64,000 bases of DNA from Sphaerotilus microaerophilus (GCF_023734135.1 NZ_AP025730.1:4030001-4094000), one strand, 5' to 3'. Shown: positions 53,702 through 63,878, counted from the stretch's first letter. Numbers and translations: made by a program. The notes: a model not told the origin generated them from the letters alone.

Positions 53702-56041
53702 ATGAGCATGATCCCTCCCCGCCCGGGCCCGGCCGTCGGCCTGCGTCCTGCCGCCACGGGTGCCCAGGCCGGCGCCGCCGGCCGCGCACCATCCCCGCCG
53801 TCCACTCCGTCCCCACCCCACGCCCCCTCTGCCGCCACGCCCCCCGCTGCAGCCAGAGCGCCATCGGCAGAGGCCACACCACCAGCCGGCAACGCCACCG
53901 ACACCGACCGCCTGCGTGAGGACCTGCTGCACCCCGATCCGCTGCTGGACTGCCTGCTCGAAATCTGCCGCCTGCACGGCGTGAGCGCCTCACGCGCCTC
54001 CCTGGCCGCCGGGCTGCCGCTGGACGATGGGCGCCTGTCGCTGCACCTGGTCGAGCGCGCGGCCGGCCGCGTGGGCATGTCCACGCGCCTGCAGCGCGCC
54101 AAGCCGAACCGCATCGACATCGCCACGCTGCCGGCCATCCTGCTGCTCAAGGACAACGACGCCTGCGTGCTGCTGGGCTGGACCAAGGAGGGTGACGCCC
54201 GCGTGCTGATGCCAGAGACTGGCCAGGGCGCCGTGCTGATGCCCCGGCGCGAACTGGCGCGCCGCTACAGCGGCGTGACGCTGTTCGTGCGGCCGCACTT
54301 CCGCTTCGACGAGCGCACGCCCGAGGTGCGCCCGGTGCGCTCCGGCCACTGGTTCTGGAGCGCCGTCGCCAGCCAGCGCGGCGTCTACCGGGACGTGCTG
54401 TGGGCGGCCTTCCTGATCAACGTCTTCGCGCTGGCCTTTCCGATCTTCACGATGAACGTCTACGACCGCGTGGTGCCCAACCACGCGGTGGAGACCCTCT
54501 GGGTGCTGGCCGTCGGCCTGCTGCTGGCGCTGGGCGCAGACCTCTACATGCGGCTGCTGCGCAGCCGCTTCGTCGACGAGGCCAGCTCACGCATCGACGT
54601 GCAGCTGGCCGGCCACCTGATGGAGCGCGTGCTCGGCATGCGGCTGGAACACCGGCCACAGTCGGTGGGCTCCTTCGCCGCCAACCTGCGCGGCTACGAG
54701 CAGGTGCGCGACTTCATCGCCTCCTCCACCGTCACCGCGCTGGTGGACCTGCCCTTCACGCTGCTGTTCATCGCCGCGATGGCCTGGATCTCGCCCTGGC
54801 TGGTGCTGCCGGTGCTGATCGCCTTCGCGCTGATCCTGGTCGTCGGCTTCGTCCTGCAGCACCGCCTGCACGAGCTGGCGCAGACCACCTACCAGGCCGG
54901 CGCGCAGCGCAATGCCACGCTGGTGGAGGCGCTCACCGGCATCGAGACGATCAAGACGCAGGCGGCCGAGTCGGTCATCCAGGCGCGCTGGGAGCGCAAC
55001 AACCACTTCCTGGCGCAGACCCAGGTGCGCATGCGCGAGCTGTCGGCGAAGGCCAACTACGGCACCAGCTGGCTGGCGCAGATCGTTTCGCTCAGCGTGG
55101 TGGTGATCGGCGTGCAGCTGATCACGCAGCGCGAGCTGACCATGGGCGCGCTGATCGCCTGCACCGCATTGGCCTCGCGCGCGCTGGCCCCGGCCGGGCA
55201 GATCGTGGCCCTGCTGATGCAGTACCAGGGCGCGCGCACGGCGCTGCAGTCGCTGGAGAAGGTGATGGAGCGGCCGGTCGAGCGCGAGGCCAGCCAGGCC
55301 TTCCTGCATCGGCGCGAGCTGCGCGGCGAGATCGAGCTGCGCGACGTGCGCTTTGCCTACCCTGGGCGCGACGACGCGGTGATCGACGGTGTCAGCCTGC
55401 GCATCGCCGCGGGCGACCGCGTCGCCCTGATCGGCCGGGTGGGTTCGGGCAAGACCACGCTGCAGAAGCTCATGCTCGGCCTGTACCAGCCCAGCGAGGG
55501 CGCAGTGCTGCTCGACGGCATCGACCTGCGCCAGCTCGACCCGGCCGATGTGCGCCGCAACCTCGCCTACGTCTCGCAGGACGTGACGCTGTTCTACGGC
55601 ACGCTGCGCGAGAACATCACGCTGGGCCTGCCCTACGCCGACGACCAGGCGGTGGTCAACGCCGCCGACACCGCCTGCCTGCTGGAGTTCGTCAACCGCC
55701 ACCCGCGTGGCTTCGACCTGGCGGTGGGCGAGCGCGGCGAGCTGCTCTCCGGCGGCCAGCGCCAGGCCGTGGGCATCGCCCGCGCGGTGCTGCACCAGGC
55801 GCCGATCCTGCTGCTCGACGAGCCCACCAGCGCCATGGATTTCTCCACCGAGGCGCAGATCACCCGCAAGGTGTCCGACTTCGCGATGGACAAGACCGTC
55901 GTGCTCGTGACGCACCGCACCTCGATGCTCGCCCTGGTCAACCGCGTGATCGTGATCGACGGCGGCAAGGTCGTCGCCGACGGCCCGCGCGACCGCATCC
56001 TCGAAGCCCTGCAGGCCGGGCGCATCGCGAGGGCCGCCTGA
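53702..56041 (+). CDS. Type I secretion permease/ATPase, LapB/RtxB-type
   Basis: A 779-residue ABC exporter. Residues 1-75 are a low-complexity Pro/Ala segment. A C39-peptidase-like domain follows (about 80-210) without the catalytic Cys, so it is a substrate-docking domain. The membrane part spans about 225-500. The ATPase has GRVGSGKTTLQKLMLGL as Walker A near 578, LLSGGQRQAVGIARAVL as signature, ILLLDEPTSAMD as Walker B and VLVTHRTSML as H-loop. Its stop overlaps the start of the HlyD gene. It should export the large adhesin encoded 1.7 kb downstream. Confidence 0.92.
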   Translation: MSMIPPRPGPAVGLRPAATGAQAGAAGRAPSPPSTPSPPHAPSAATPPAAARAPSAEATPPAGNATDTDRLREDLLHPDPLLDCLLEICRLHGVSASRASLAAGLPLDDGRLSLHLVERAAGRVGMSTRLQRAKPNRIDIATLPAILLLKDNDACVLLGWTKEGDARVLMPETGQGAVLMPRRELARRYSGVTLFVRPHFRFDERTPEVRPVRSGHWFWSAVASQRGVYRDVLWAAFLINVFALAFPIFTMNVYDRVVPNHAVETLWVLAVGLLLALGADLYMRLLRSRFVDEASSRIDVQLAGHLMERVLGMRLEHRPQSVGSFAANLRGYEQVRDFIASSTVTALVDLPFTLLFIAAMAWISPWLVLPVLIAFALILVVGFVLQHRLHELAQTTYQAGAQRNATLVEALTGIETIKTQAAESVIQARWERNNHFLAQTQVRMRELSAKANYGTSWLAQIVSLSVVVIGVQLITQRELTMGALIACTALASRALAPAGQIVALLMQYQGARTALQSLEKVMERPVEREASQAFLHRRELRGEIELRDVRFAYPGRDDAVIDGVSLRIAAGDRVALIGRVGSGKTTLQKLMLGLYQPSEGAVLLDGIDLRQLDPADVRRNLAYVSQDVTLFYGTLRENITLGLPYADDQAVVNAADTACLLEFVNRHPRGFDLAVGERGELLSGGQRQAVGIARAVLHQAPILLLDEPTSAMDFSTEAQITRKVSDFAMDKTVVLVTHRTSMLALVNRVIVIDGGKVVADGPRDRILEALQAGRIARAA

Positions 56042-57468
56042 TGAACGACCGCCTGATCTCGCTGGGCCGGCGCCTGCTGCGCACGCTGGAGGCGCTGCGC
56101 ACGCGGCTCGACCCGCTCACGCGCCGCCTGCTCGGCCCCACTGTGGCCGACGAGGCCGGTGGCCGGACCGTGACCAGCTACGACCTGGAAGCCGACGAGC
56201 TGCTCTCGCGCGAATCCACCGCCCGCGCCCAACGCATCGTGCGCGCCGCGGTGCTGGTGATCGTGCTGCTGATCGTCTGGTCCGCCTTCGCCCCGATCGA
56301 CGAGGTCACGCGCGGCGACGGCAAGGTCATCCCCTCGCGCCAGTTGCAGGTGGTGCAGTCGCTCGACGGCGGCGTGGTCTCCGAGATCCTGGTGCGCGAG
56401 GGCCAGGAGGTCGAGTCCGGACAGCTGCTGCTGCGCATCGACGTGACCCGCGCCACCTCCGGCGTGCGCGAGAGCGCCTCGCAGACCTTTTCGCTGCAGG
56501 TGCGGCGCGCCCGGCTGAAGGCGCTGGCCGAGGGCAGCCCCTTCCTGCCGCCCACGGCCCCGGCCAACGACCTGGAAGCACAGCGCACCATCGACGAGGA
56601 GCGCAATCTGTATCAGGCACGGGTTTCCGAACTCGCCGCGATGGTTTCCATCAACCGCCAGCAACTGATGCAGCGCGAACAGGAATTGAGCGAGGCCCGC
56701 TCGCGCCGGTCCTCGGCGCAGCGCAGCCTGGATATTTCGCGCCAGGAACTGGCCAAAACGCGGCCGCTGCTCAAGTCCGGCGCAATTTCCGAAGTCGAGG
56801 TGCTGCGCATCGAACGCGACGTGAGCCGCGCCAGCGGCGAGGTCGAACAGACCGGCGCCCAGATCGCCCGCGTACAGGCGGCCATCGGCGAGGCCCAGCG
56901 CAAGATCACCGAAACCGAGTTGTCATTTCGCAACGAAGCACGCAAGGAAATGTCAGATGTGCTGGCGCGTTTGAATGCCCTCAACGAAGGGGCCGTTGCG
57001 CTGGCCGACAAGGTGGACAAGGCCCAGGTCAAATCCCCGGTGCGCGGGCGGGTGCAGCGCCTGCTCGCCAATACCGTGGGCGGCGTGGTTCAACCGGGCA
57101 AGGACATCGTTGAAATCGTGCCCCTCGACGACGCCCTGGTGCTGGAGGCAAGGGTGCAGCCCAAGGACATCGCCTTTATCCATCCGGGTCAACCCGCCAC
57201 GGTGAAGTTCAGCGCCTACGATTTCTCCATATATGGCGGCCTGTCGGCCAAGGTCGAGAACATCAGCCCGGATACCCAGGTCGATGAGCGTGGCAACGCG
57301 TTTTATGTCGTGCGCGTGCGCACCGACACCGTCCATTTCAGCGAGCAGCAACCCATCATCCCGGGCATGACGGCCGAGGTGGACATCCTGACGGGCAAGA
57401 AAACCGTGCTGTCGTATTTGCTCAAACCCGTGCTCAAGGCCAAGGCCTACGCATTGCGCGAGCGCTGA
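56041..57468 (+). CDS. HlyD-family membrane-fusion protein of type I secretion (LapC-like)
   Basis: A 475-residue periplasmic adaptor. After a cytoplasmic N-terminus, residues 67-85 (VRAAVLVIVLLIVWSAFAP) cross the membrane; IDEVTRGDGKVIPSRQLQVV begins the HlyD core and GGVVSEILVREGQEVESGQL is the biotinyl-lipoyl-like half. A long coiled coil (about 150-310) follows, then VKSPVRGRVQRLLANTVGGV. The C-terminus GMTAEVDILTGKKTVLSYLL is characteristic. It connects the ATPase to an outer-membrane TolC/LapE protein that is not encoded here. Codon use becomes visibly less GC-rich after about 56640. Confidence 0.93.
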   Translation: MNDRLISLGRRLLRTLEALRTRLDPLTRRLLGPTVADEAGGRTVTSYDLEADELLSRESTARAQRIVRAAVLVIVLLIVWSAFAPIDEVTRGDGKVIPSRQLQVVQSLDGGVVSEILVREGQEVESGQLLLRIDVTRATSGVRESASQTFSLQVRRARLKALAEGSPFLPPTAPANDLEAQRTIDEERNLYQARVSELAAMVSINRQQLMQREQELSEARSRRSSAQRSLDISRQELAKTRPLLKSGAISEVEVLRIERDVSRASGEVEQTGAQIARVQAAIGEAQRKITETELSFRNEARKEMSDVLARLNALNEGAVALADKVDKAQVKSPVRGRVQRLLANTVGGVVQPGKDIVEIVPLDDALVLEARVQPKDIAFIHPGQPATVKFSAYDFSIYGGLSAKVENISPDTQVDERGNAFYVVRVRTDTVHFSEQQPIIPGMTAEVDILTGKKTVLSYLLKPVLKAKAYALRER

Positions 57469-57608
57469 GCCAGATCGGAAAGCAGCAGGCCGCCACACGG
57501 GGCCGCGTCCGGCTGGGTAGTGCACAGCGAATTTGCGCACTGCCATCGACGGCCCCGGTCACGCCAACGCCCGGCGCCCCTTATCGGATTTCGCAGAAAC
57601 CGCTATCC

Positions 57609-57637
57609 TTGAGCAGTTTCCCGGCCCCGACAATACT
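57609..57637 (+). promoter_or_regulatory. Candidate sigma-70 promoter of the adhesin gene
   Basis: TTGAGC at 57609-57614, a 17-base spacer and AATACT at 57632-57637 each match four of six consensus bases. It lies about 90 bp upstream of the adhesin ATG, in an AT-richer part of a 261-bp gap (57469-57729) that holds no other recognisable feature. AAAGG precedes the ATG as a ribosome binding site. Confidence 0.35.
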
Positions 57638-57729
57638 GTTACATATATTGACCGTGCAGGGCGCGCGTACCTCCTCGTGGAGGTGGAGCGCGCTCAAATT
57701 GCACCGCACCGACGCATCGAAAGGCAGAC

Positions 57730-60700
57730 ATGGCAGCCAGCACCGCCCGCCCCGCAGTGGCCACCAAGGCCGCTTCCAAGCCTGCAGTGGGCTCGAAGTC
57801 AGGCCCCATCCCCAACCTCGGCACCAACGACCTGGTCGAGAGCTACGTCCCGGCGCGCCTGCCCGAGGGCATGGTCACGGGCGTCTGGGGTCGCGCCATC
57901 ATCCGTCCCGCAGGTGGGCAGCCGCGCCCGCTGGTGGTGGGTGACGAGGTCCGCAAGGGCGACATGATCCTCACGTCGCAGAACGGCATCGTGCAGATCA
58001 AGCACGACGGCACGCGGCTGGCCCGCGTCCCGGACGGCGAGTCGCTGGAGAACGTGATCGTGGCCGTCAATACCGGCGACGCCCCGCCGGGAGCCGGTGG
58101 CGCCAGCGGCGGCAGCCTGCAGCCCGGCCTGCGCGTGGACCGGCTCTACGAAGTGGTTTCTGCGCAGGATTACGCCTTCGACGCGACCCAGGCCGGTACC
58201 GGTCTGGCCGTGCGTGCCGACGTCGACAACGGCGTCCCCACCGTGGCCACCGTCGAGCCTGGCGCTCCAGGCGCCGGTGACGACGCGGTCCCCGAGGGCA
58301 CCGCGGCCGCCAACACCCTGGTCTACACAGTCACCCTCACCCGGGCGACCACCACGGTGCTGACCCTGCCGATCAGCATCGGCGGAGGGACCGCTTCCGC
58401 CGACGACTACAGCGGCACCGCCACGTTCTCGAACGGCGTCACCCGCAACGCGGATGGCACGCTGAACGTCCCGGCCGGAGTGAGCAGCTTCACGATCTCG
58501 ATACCGACAGCGCCCGACGCCACCGTCGAGGTCGACGAGACGGTACCGGTGGTGGTAGGGGGTGTGCTCGGCACGGGGGTGATCACCAATGACGACACGG
58601 CCCCTGTGGCAGCAGACGACGCGGGGGCGGTCACCCAGGATGCACAGTTGACCGTCTCAGCCACCGACGGCGTGATCCTGAGCAGCACGGTCGCCGCAGG
58701 GCGGGACCTTGACGTTGACCTTGATCCCCTGACGGTCACGGCCGTGCGCACCGGCGCAGAAGCCGGCTCCGGCACCGCCGGCAGCGTCGGCGCCGCCCTG
58801 GTCGGCACCTACGGCAGCCTCACCCTCAACGCCAACGGCTCCTACTCGTACGTGGCCGACCGCGCCGATGCGCTGGGGCTGGGCGCCACCGCCCTCGACA
58901 CCTTCACCTACACCGTTTCCGACGGTCACGGCAATACCGACTCCGCCCAGCTGGTCATCACCGTCACGGGCACCAACGACGTGCCCGTCACCGTGGGCTC
59001 GCTGGCCGACCAGACCAGCCAGGACGGCGCCGCCGTCACCTTCCCCACCGCCTCGGGCTTCACTGACCCCGACTCCGGCGACACCCTGGCCTACTCCGCC
59101 TCCGGCCTGCCCTCCGGCCTGAGCATCGACCCCACCACGGGCGTCATCTCCGGCACCCTGCCCTCCAACGCCTCGGTCACCGACCCCTACACCATCGTCG
59201 TCACCGCCAGTGACGGCCACGGCGGCTCGGTCACCCAGACCTTCACCCTCACCGTCACCAACCCTCCTCCCGTGGCCGCCAACGATGCCGGCGCCGTCAC
59301 CGAGGACAGCTCCCTCAGCGTCACCGCCGCCAACGGCGTCGTGCTCAGCGGCTCGGCCACCTCCGGCCGTGATGCCGACCCCGACGGCGACACCCTCACC
59401 GTCACCAGCGTGCGCACCGGTGCAGAAACCGGCTCCGGCACCGCCGGCACCCTCGGCACCGCCCTGGTCGGCACCTACGGCAGCCTCACCCTCAACGCCG
59501 ACGGCTCCTACACCTACGTCGCCAACAACGCCAACGCCCTGGCCCTGGGCGCCACCGCCCTCGATACCTTCACCTACACCGTCTCCGACGGTCAGGGCGG
59601 CTCCGACTCCGCCCAGCTGGTCATCACCGTCACGGGCGCCAACGACGTGCCCGTCACCGTGGGCTCGCTGGCCGACCAGACCAGCCAGGACGGCGCCGCC
59701 GTCACCTTCCCCACCGCCTCGGGCTTCACTGACCCCGACTCCGGCGACACCCTGGCCTACTCCGCCTCCGGCCTGCCCTCCGGCCTGAGCATCGACCCCA
59801 CCACGGGCGTCATCTCCGGCACCCTGCCCTCCAACGCCTCGGTCACCGACCCCTACGCCATCGTCGTCACCGCCAGTGACGGCCACGGCGGCTCGGTCAC
59901 CCAGACCTTCACCCTCACCGTCACCAACCCTCCTCCCGTGGCCGCCAACGATGCCGGCGCCGTCACCGAGGACAGCTCCCTCAGCGTCACCGCCGCCAAC
60001 GGCGTCGTGCTCAGCGGCTCGGCCACCTCCGGCCGTGATGCCGACCCCGACGGCGACACCCTCACCGTCACCAGCGTGCGCACCGGTGCAGAAACCGGCT
60101 CCGGCACCACCGGCACCCTCGGCACCGCCCTGGTCGGCACCTACGGCAGCCTCACCCTCAATGCCGACGGCTCCTACACCTACGTCGCCAACAACGCCAA
60201 CGCCCTGGCCCTGGGCGCCACCGCCCTCGATACCTTCACCTACACCGTCTCCGACGGTCAGGGCGGCTCCGACTCCGCCCAGCTGGTCATCACCGTCACC
60301 GGTGCCAACGACGTGCCCGTCACCGTGGGCTCGCTGGCCGACCAGACCAGCCAGGACGGCGCCGCCGTCACCTTCCCCACCGCCTCGGGCTTCACTGACC
60401 CCGACTCCGGCGACACCCTGGCCTACTCCGCCTCTGGCCTGCCCTCCGGCCTGAGCATCGACCCCACCACGGGCGTCATCTCCGGCACCCTGCCCTCCAA
60501 CGCCTCGGTCACCGACCCCTACACCATCGTCGTCACCGCCAGTGACGGCCACGGCGGCTCGGTCACCCAGACCTTCACCCTCACCGTCACCAACCCTCCT
60601 CCCGTGGCCGCCAACGATGCCGGCGCCGTCACCGAGGACAGCTCCCTCAGCGTCACCGCCGCCAACGGCGTCGTGCTCAGCGGCTCGGCCACCTCCGGCC

Positions 60701-63700
60701 GTGATGCCGACCCCGACGGCGACACCCTCACCGTCACCAGCGTGCGCACCGGTGCAGAAACCGGCTCCGGCACCACCGGCACCCTCGGCACCGCCCTGGT
60801 CGGCACCTACGGCAGCCTCACCCTCAACGCCGACGGCTCCTACACCTACGTCGCCAACAACGCCAACGCCCTGGCCCTGGGCGCCACCGCCCTCGATACC
60901 TTCACCTACACCGTCTCCGACGGTCAGGGCGGCTCCGACTCCGCCCAGCTGGTCATCACCGTCACCGGTGCCAACGACGTGCCCGTCACCGTGGGCTCGC
61001 TGGCCGACCAGACCAGCCAGGACGGCGCCGCCGTCACCTTCCCCACCGCCTCGGGCTTCACTGACCCCGACTCCGGCGACACCCTGGCCTACTCCGCCTC
61101 TGGCCTGCCCTCCGGCCTGAGCATCGACCCCACCACGGGCGTCATCTCCGGCACCCTGCCCTCCAACGCCTCGGTCACCGACCCCTACACCATCGTCGTC
61201 ACCGCCAGTGACGGCCACGGCGGCTCGGTCACCCAGACCTTCACCCTCACCGTCACCAACCCTCCTCCCGTGGCCGCCAACGATGCCGGCGCCGTCACCG
61301 AGGACAGCTCCCTCAGCGTCACCGCCGCCAACGGCGTCGTGCTCAGCGGCTCGGCCACCTCCGGCCGTGATGCCGACCCCGACGGCGACACCCTCACCGT
61401 CACCAGCGTGCGCACCGGTGCAGAAACCGGCTCCGGCACCACCGGCACCCTCGGCACCGCCCTGGTCGGCACCTACGGCAGCCTCACCCTCAATGCCGAC
61501 GGCTCCTACACCTACGTCGCCAACAACGCCAACGCCCTGGCCCTGGGCGCCACCGCCCTCGATACCTTCACCTACACCGTCTCCGACGGTCAGGGCGGCT
61601 CCGACTCCGCCCAGCTCGTCATCACCGTCACGGGCACCAACGATGCACCCGTGCCGCAGGCCGACGGACTTGGTGCGACCGGCAATGGCACCAACGAAGA
61701 CACCAGCGCCAGCGGCAATGTGCTCAACAACGACCAGGACGCAGATACGCCTGCAGCGGACCTGAGGATCGTGAGCTTCACGATCGCCGGTGTCGGCGAC
61801 AGCACCGTCTACAGCGCCGGTACGACGGTCACCATCAGCGGTGTCGGTCGATTCACGCTGGCGGCTGACGGCAGCTACAGCTTCGTTCCTGCCGCCGACT
61901 ACAACAACACCTCGGCCACCGCTCCGGTCGTGCACTACACGCTGACGGACGGGCTCGCTGAAGCGACCTCCCAGTTGAAGCTGCAGGTCACCGCCGTGCG
62001 CGACGCCATCATCGACTCGGAGAGCACCTGGGAGAACCGCCCGGTGGTGATCGACCTGCTCGACAACGACAAGTTCGCTGACAGCACCGCCCACATCACC
62101 CACCTCAATGGCCAGGCGGTCACGGCGGGTACCGGCGCCGAGATCCCTGTGCTCCAGAACGGCGTGCAAGTCGGCACGGTCTCGCTGGGCAGTGATGGCA
62201 AGGTCACCTTCGAGCCGGCCACGGGATACACCAACACGGTCGGCAACGAAGCCAGCTTCACCTACACGGTCAGCGCCGGCAGCAGCAGCGAAACAGCCAG
62301 CGTCTACATCCAGGTCGACCCTGCCATCGCGCTGTCTGGTTTGACGCCGACCAAGTACTGGACCTTCGACAACGCCAGCGGATCGACCGTCTCCGACGAA
62401 AGTGCCACGACGCAGCAGGGCACGCTCACGGGCGGTGCGACCCTGTCGGCCGGCCACATCGGCCAGGCCGTGGTGTTGAACGGCAGCTCAGGCTACGTCA
62501 ACCTCGCCAACGCCTCGACCACGACCAACCTGCTCGAAGGCAAGGGTGGCATGTCCGCCAGCCTCGCCTTCTGGGTCAAGCTCGATCCGGGCCAGACCGG
62601 AGGCAGCGTCATCGGCGCCAACAGCGCCAGCACCATCGATCCTGGCAGCAACCTGGGGTGGGGCCAGGTCAGCGCGGACGGACACATCGGCCTGGTGCGG
62701 GGCAATCAGGCGGTGTTCGGCAGCACGGCGATCAACGACGGCCAGTGGCATCACGTCGTGATCTCCTACGCGCAGAGCCCGACCGACTCCAAGATCCAGT
62801 CCGCCACCATCTGGGTGGACGGTTCCCTCGATGGCAGTGGCTTCACCTTCGCCGACGGCCTTCTCAACGTCGAGTTCACCGGCTTCGGGATCAACAACGC
62901 CAAGGCGGCCACCGACGGCACGTCAACCTACTTCAAGGGCACGCTGGATGACATCCGCGTCTACAGCGGCGTGCTCACCGAGGATCAGGTGCTGGCCATC
63001 CACACCGCCGAAGCGGCGCAAAGCGGCAATTCGAGCGCTGATCGCCTGGTGCTGGACAACGACCAGGGCAGCGTGAGCTTCGCTGTCGCGGGCAACCCGC
63101 TCTTCATTCACCTCAGTGGCGTGCCCAATGGCGCCAAGCTGACCGACGGTGTGAATGAAGTGACCATCGGCACCTCGGGTGAGGCCAGCATCACCAACCC
63201 GGCCAGCTGGAACCTGCAGTCCTTGTCGCTGGAAGGACTTGGGAGCCGTTCGGCCCTGGTGAGCGTGGATGCCACGTTGTCGGACGGCAGCACGGTCGGG
63301 AAGATGACCATCGACGTCGTCGCGGGCCACTCGGCCACCACCTCGACCGACACCTGGACATCGGGTTCCGGCAGCGACGTCTTTGCCTGGACACTGGCGG
63401 ACGCCGGTGCATCTGGCTCGCCGGGGCAGGACACGATCGCAGGTTTCAATGCGTCGTCAACGAAGACGGCTGGGGGCGACGTGCTGGACCTGCGCGATCT
63501 CCTGGTGGGGGAGCACGCTGCAGCTGGAGCCTACAACCTGGAAAACTTCCTGCATGTCGAGCTGCCCTCCGGCAGCGCCACGAGCACCACCCTGCACGTC
63601 AGTTCAAACGGTGGCTTCGCGGGCGGCAACTACGCAGCCGGCCAGGAAACCCAGGTGATCGAGCTGACTCAGACGCAGTTGGCCTCAGCACTCGGCTTGG

Positions 63701-63771
63701 CCACGGATGCCACCGAGTCGGCCATCCTCAAGGCGATGGTCGAGCAAGGCAAGCTGGTGGTTGATCCCTGA
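57730..63771 (+). CDS. Large LapA-like repeat adhesin secreted by type I system
   Basis: A 2013-residue surface protein. Residues about 30-150 form a LapA-type N-terminal retention module (VWGRAIIRPAGGQPRPLVVG, then IVQIKHDGTRLARV). A Calx-beta/Ig-like domain follows (about 175-292). Residues 296-1304 are five VCBS-type units joined by four Ig-like linkers, in a 222-residue period. Two further Ig/cadherin-like domains lead to a LamG domain (about 1537-1764; YWTFDNASGS to GTLDDIRVYSGVL). The C-terminus SGSDVFAWTLADAG, then VLDLRDLLVGE is a type I secretion target domain. It would attach cells to surfaces or polysaccharide. A LapG-like cleavage site is not certain; GDAPPGAGGASGG near residue 120 is a possible site. 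Confidence 0.92.
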   Translation: MAASTARPAVATKAASKPAVGSKSGPIPNLGTNDLVESYVPARLPEGMVTGVWGRAIIRPAGGQPRPLVVGDEVRKGDMILTSQNGIVQIKHDGTRLARVPDGESLENVIVAVNTGDAPPGAGGASGGSLQPGLRVDRLYEVVSAQDYAFDATQAGTGLAVRADVDNGVPTVATVEPGAPGAGDDAVPEGTAAANTLVYTVTLTRATTTVLTLPISIGGGTASADDYSGTATFSNGVTRNADGTLNVPAGVSSFTISIPTAPDATVEVDETVPVVVGGVLGTGVITNDDTAPVAADDAGAVTQDAQLTVSATDGVILSSTVAAGRDLDVDLDPLTVTAVRTGAEAGSGTAGSVGAALVGTYGSLTLNANGSYSYVADRADALGLGATALDTFTYTVSDGHGNTDSAQLVITVTGTNDVPVTVGSLADQTSQDGAAVTFPTASGFTDPDSGDTLAYSASGLPSGLSIDPTTGVISGTLPSNASVTDPYTIVVTASDGHGGSVTQTFTLTVTNPPPVAANDAGAVTEDSSLSVTAANGVVLSGSATSGRDADPDGDTLTVTSVRTGAETGSGTAGTLGTALVGTYGSLTLNADGSYTYVANNANALALGATALDTFTYTVSDGQGGSDSAQLVITVTGANDVPVTVGSLADQTSQDGAAVTFPTASGFTDPDSGDTLAYSASGLPSGLSIDPTTGVISGTLPSNASVTDPYAIVVTASDGHGGSVTQTFTLTVTNPPPVAANDAGAVTEDSSLSVTAANGVVLSGSATSGRDADPDGDTLTVTSVRTGAETGSGTTGTLGTALVGTYGSLTLNADGSYTYVANNANALALGATALDTFTYTVSDGQGGSDSAQLVITVTGANDVPVTVGSLADQTSQDGAAVTFPTASGFTDPDSGDTLAYSASGLPSGLSIDPTTGVISGTLPSNASVTDPYTIVVTASDGHGGSVTQTFTLTVTNPPPVAANDAGAVTEDSSLSVTAANGVVLSGSATSGRDADPDGDTLTVTSVRTGAETGSGTTGTLGTALVGTYGSLTLNADGSYTYVANNANALALGATALDTFTYTVSDGQGGSDSAQLVITVTGANDVPVTVGSLADQTSQDGAAVTFPTASGFTDPDSGDTLAYSASGLPSGLSIDPTTGVISGTLPSNASVTDPYTIVVTASDGHGGSVTQTFTLTVTNPPPVAANDAGAVTEDSSLSVTAANGVVLSGSATSGRDADPDGDTLTVTSVRTGAETGSGTTGTLGTALVGTYGSLTLNADGSYTYVANNANALALGATALDTFTYTVSDGQGGSDSAQLVITVTGTNDAPVPQADGLGATGNGTNEDTSASGNVLNNDQDADTPAADLRIVSFTIAGVGDSTVYSAGTTVTISGVGRFTLAADGSYSFVPAADYNNTSATAPVVHYTLTDGLAEATSQLKLQVTAVRDAIIDSESTWENRPVVIDLLDNDKFADSTAHITHLNGQAVTAGTGAEIPVLQNGVQVGTVSLGSDGKVTFEPATGYTNTVGNEASFTYTVSAGSSSETASVYIQVDPAIALSGLTPTKYWTFDNASGSTVSDESATTQQGTLTGGATLSAGHIGQAVVLNGSSGYVNLANASTTTNLLEGKGGMSASLAFWVKLDPGQTGGSVIGANSASTIDPGSNLGWGQVSADGHIGLVRGNQAVFGSTAINDGQWHHVVISYAQSPTDSKIQSATIWVDGSLDGSGFTFADGLLNVEFTGFGINNAKAATDGTSTYFKGTLDDIRVYSGVLTEDQVLAIHTAEAAQSGNSSADRLVLDNDQGSVSFAVAGNPLFIHLSGVPNGAKLTDGVNEVTIGTSGEASITNPASWNLQSLSLEGLGSRSALVSVDATLSDGSTVGKMTIDVVAGHSATTSTDTWTSGSGSDVFAWTLADAGASGSPGQDTIAGFNASSTKTAGGDVLDLRDLLVGEHAAAGAYNLENFLHVELPSGSATSTTLHVSSNGGFAGGNYAAGQETQVIELTQTQLASALGLATDATESAILKAMVEQGKLVVDP
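58615..61644 (+). repeat. 666-bp tandem repeats in the adhesin gene
   Basis: Unit starts are at 58615, 59281, 59947, 60613 and 61279, exactly 666 bp apart. The copies from 59281 onward are almost identical in DNA, differing in a few bases (for example GTAG/GTTG, TGTN/TGAN and PYTI/PYAI at protein level). The first unit is clearly diverged in its first half, and the last lacks the Ig-like half. Each unit is a VCBS module plus a putative Ig-like linker. Confidence 0.95.
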
Positions 63772-63799
63772 TCCAACCGGTGCTTGCTGCCCTTCAACG

Positions 63800-63829
63800 A
63801 CAAGGGGCGCTCGATTGAGCGCCCCTTGT
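63800..63829. terminator. Strong hairpin after the adhesin gene
   Basis: ACAAGGGGCGCTC, the loop GATT and GAGCGCCCCTTGT form a perfect 13-base-pair stem starting 29 bp after the adhesin stop. No T-run follows on either strand (CCTGTGAG on the plus side), so it may work bidirectionally with help or stabilise the 3' end. It separates the adhesin gene from a convergent PEP-CTERM gene. Confidence 0.7.
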
Positions 63830-63878
63830 CCTGTGAGAAGAATGCGGCAGACCACTTGACGGGTGGTGCTCCCGCGAA

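Noticed and set aside
58657..62457. A 1266-codon open frame antisense to the adhesin repeats
   Set aside because: It is a by-product of the low stop-codon density in the repeated GC-rich adhesin gene. Its Gly/Val-rich product repeats with the 666-bp period and shows no family similarity.
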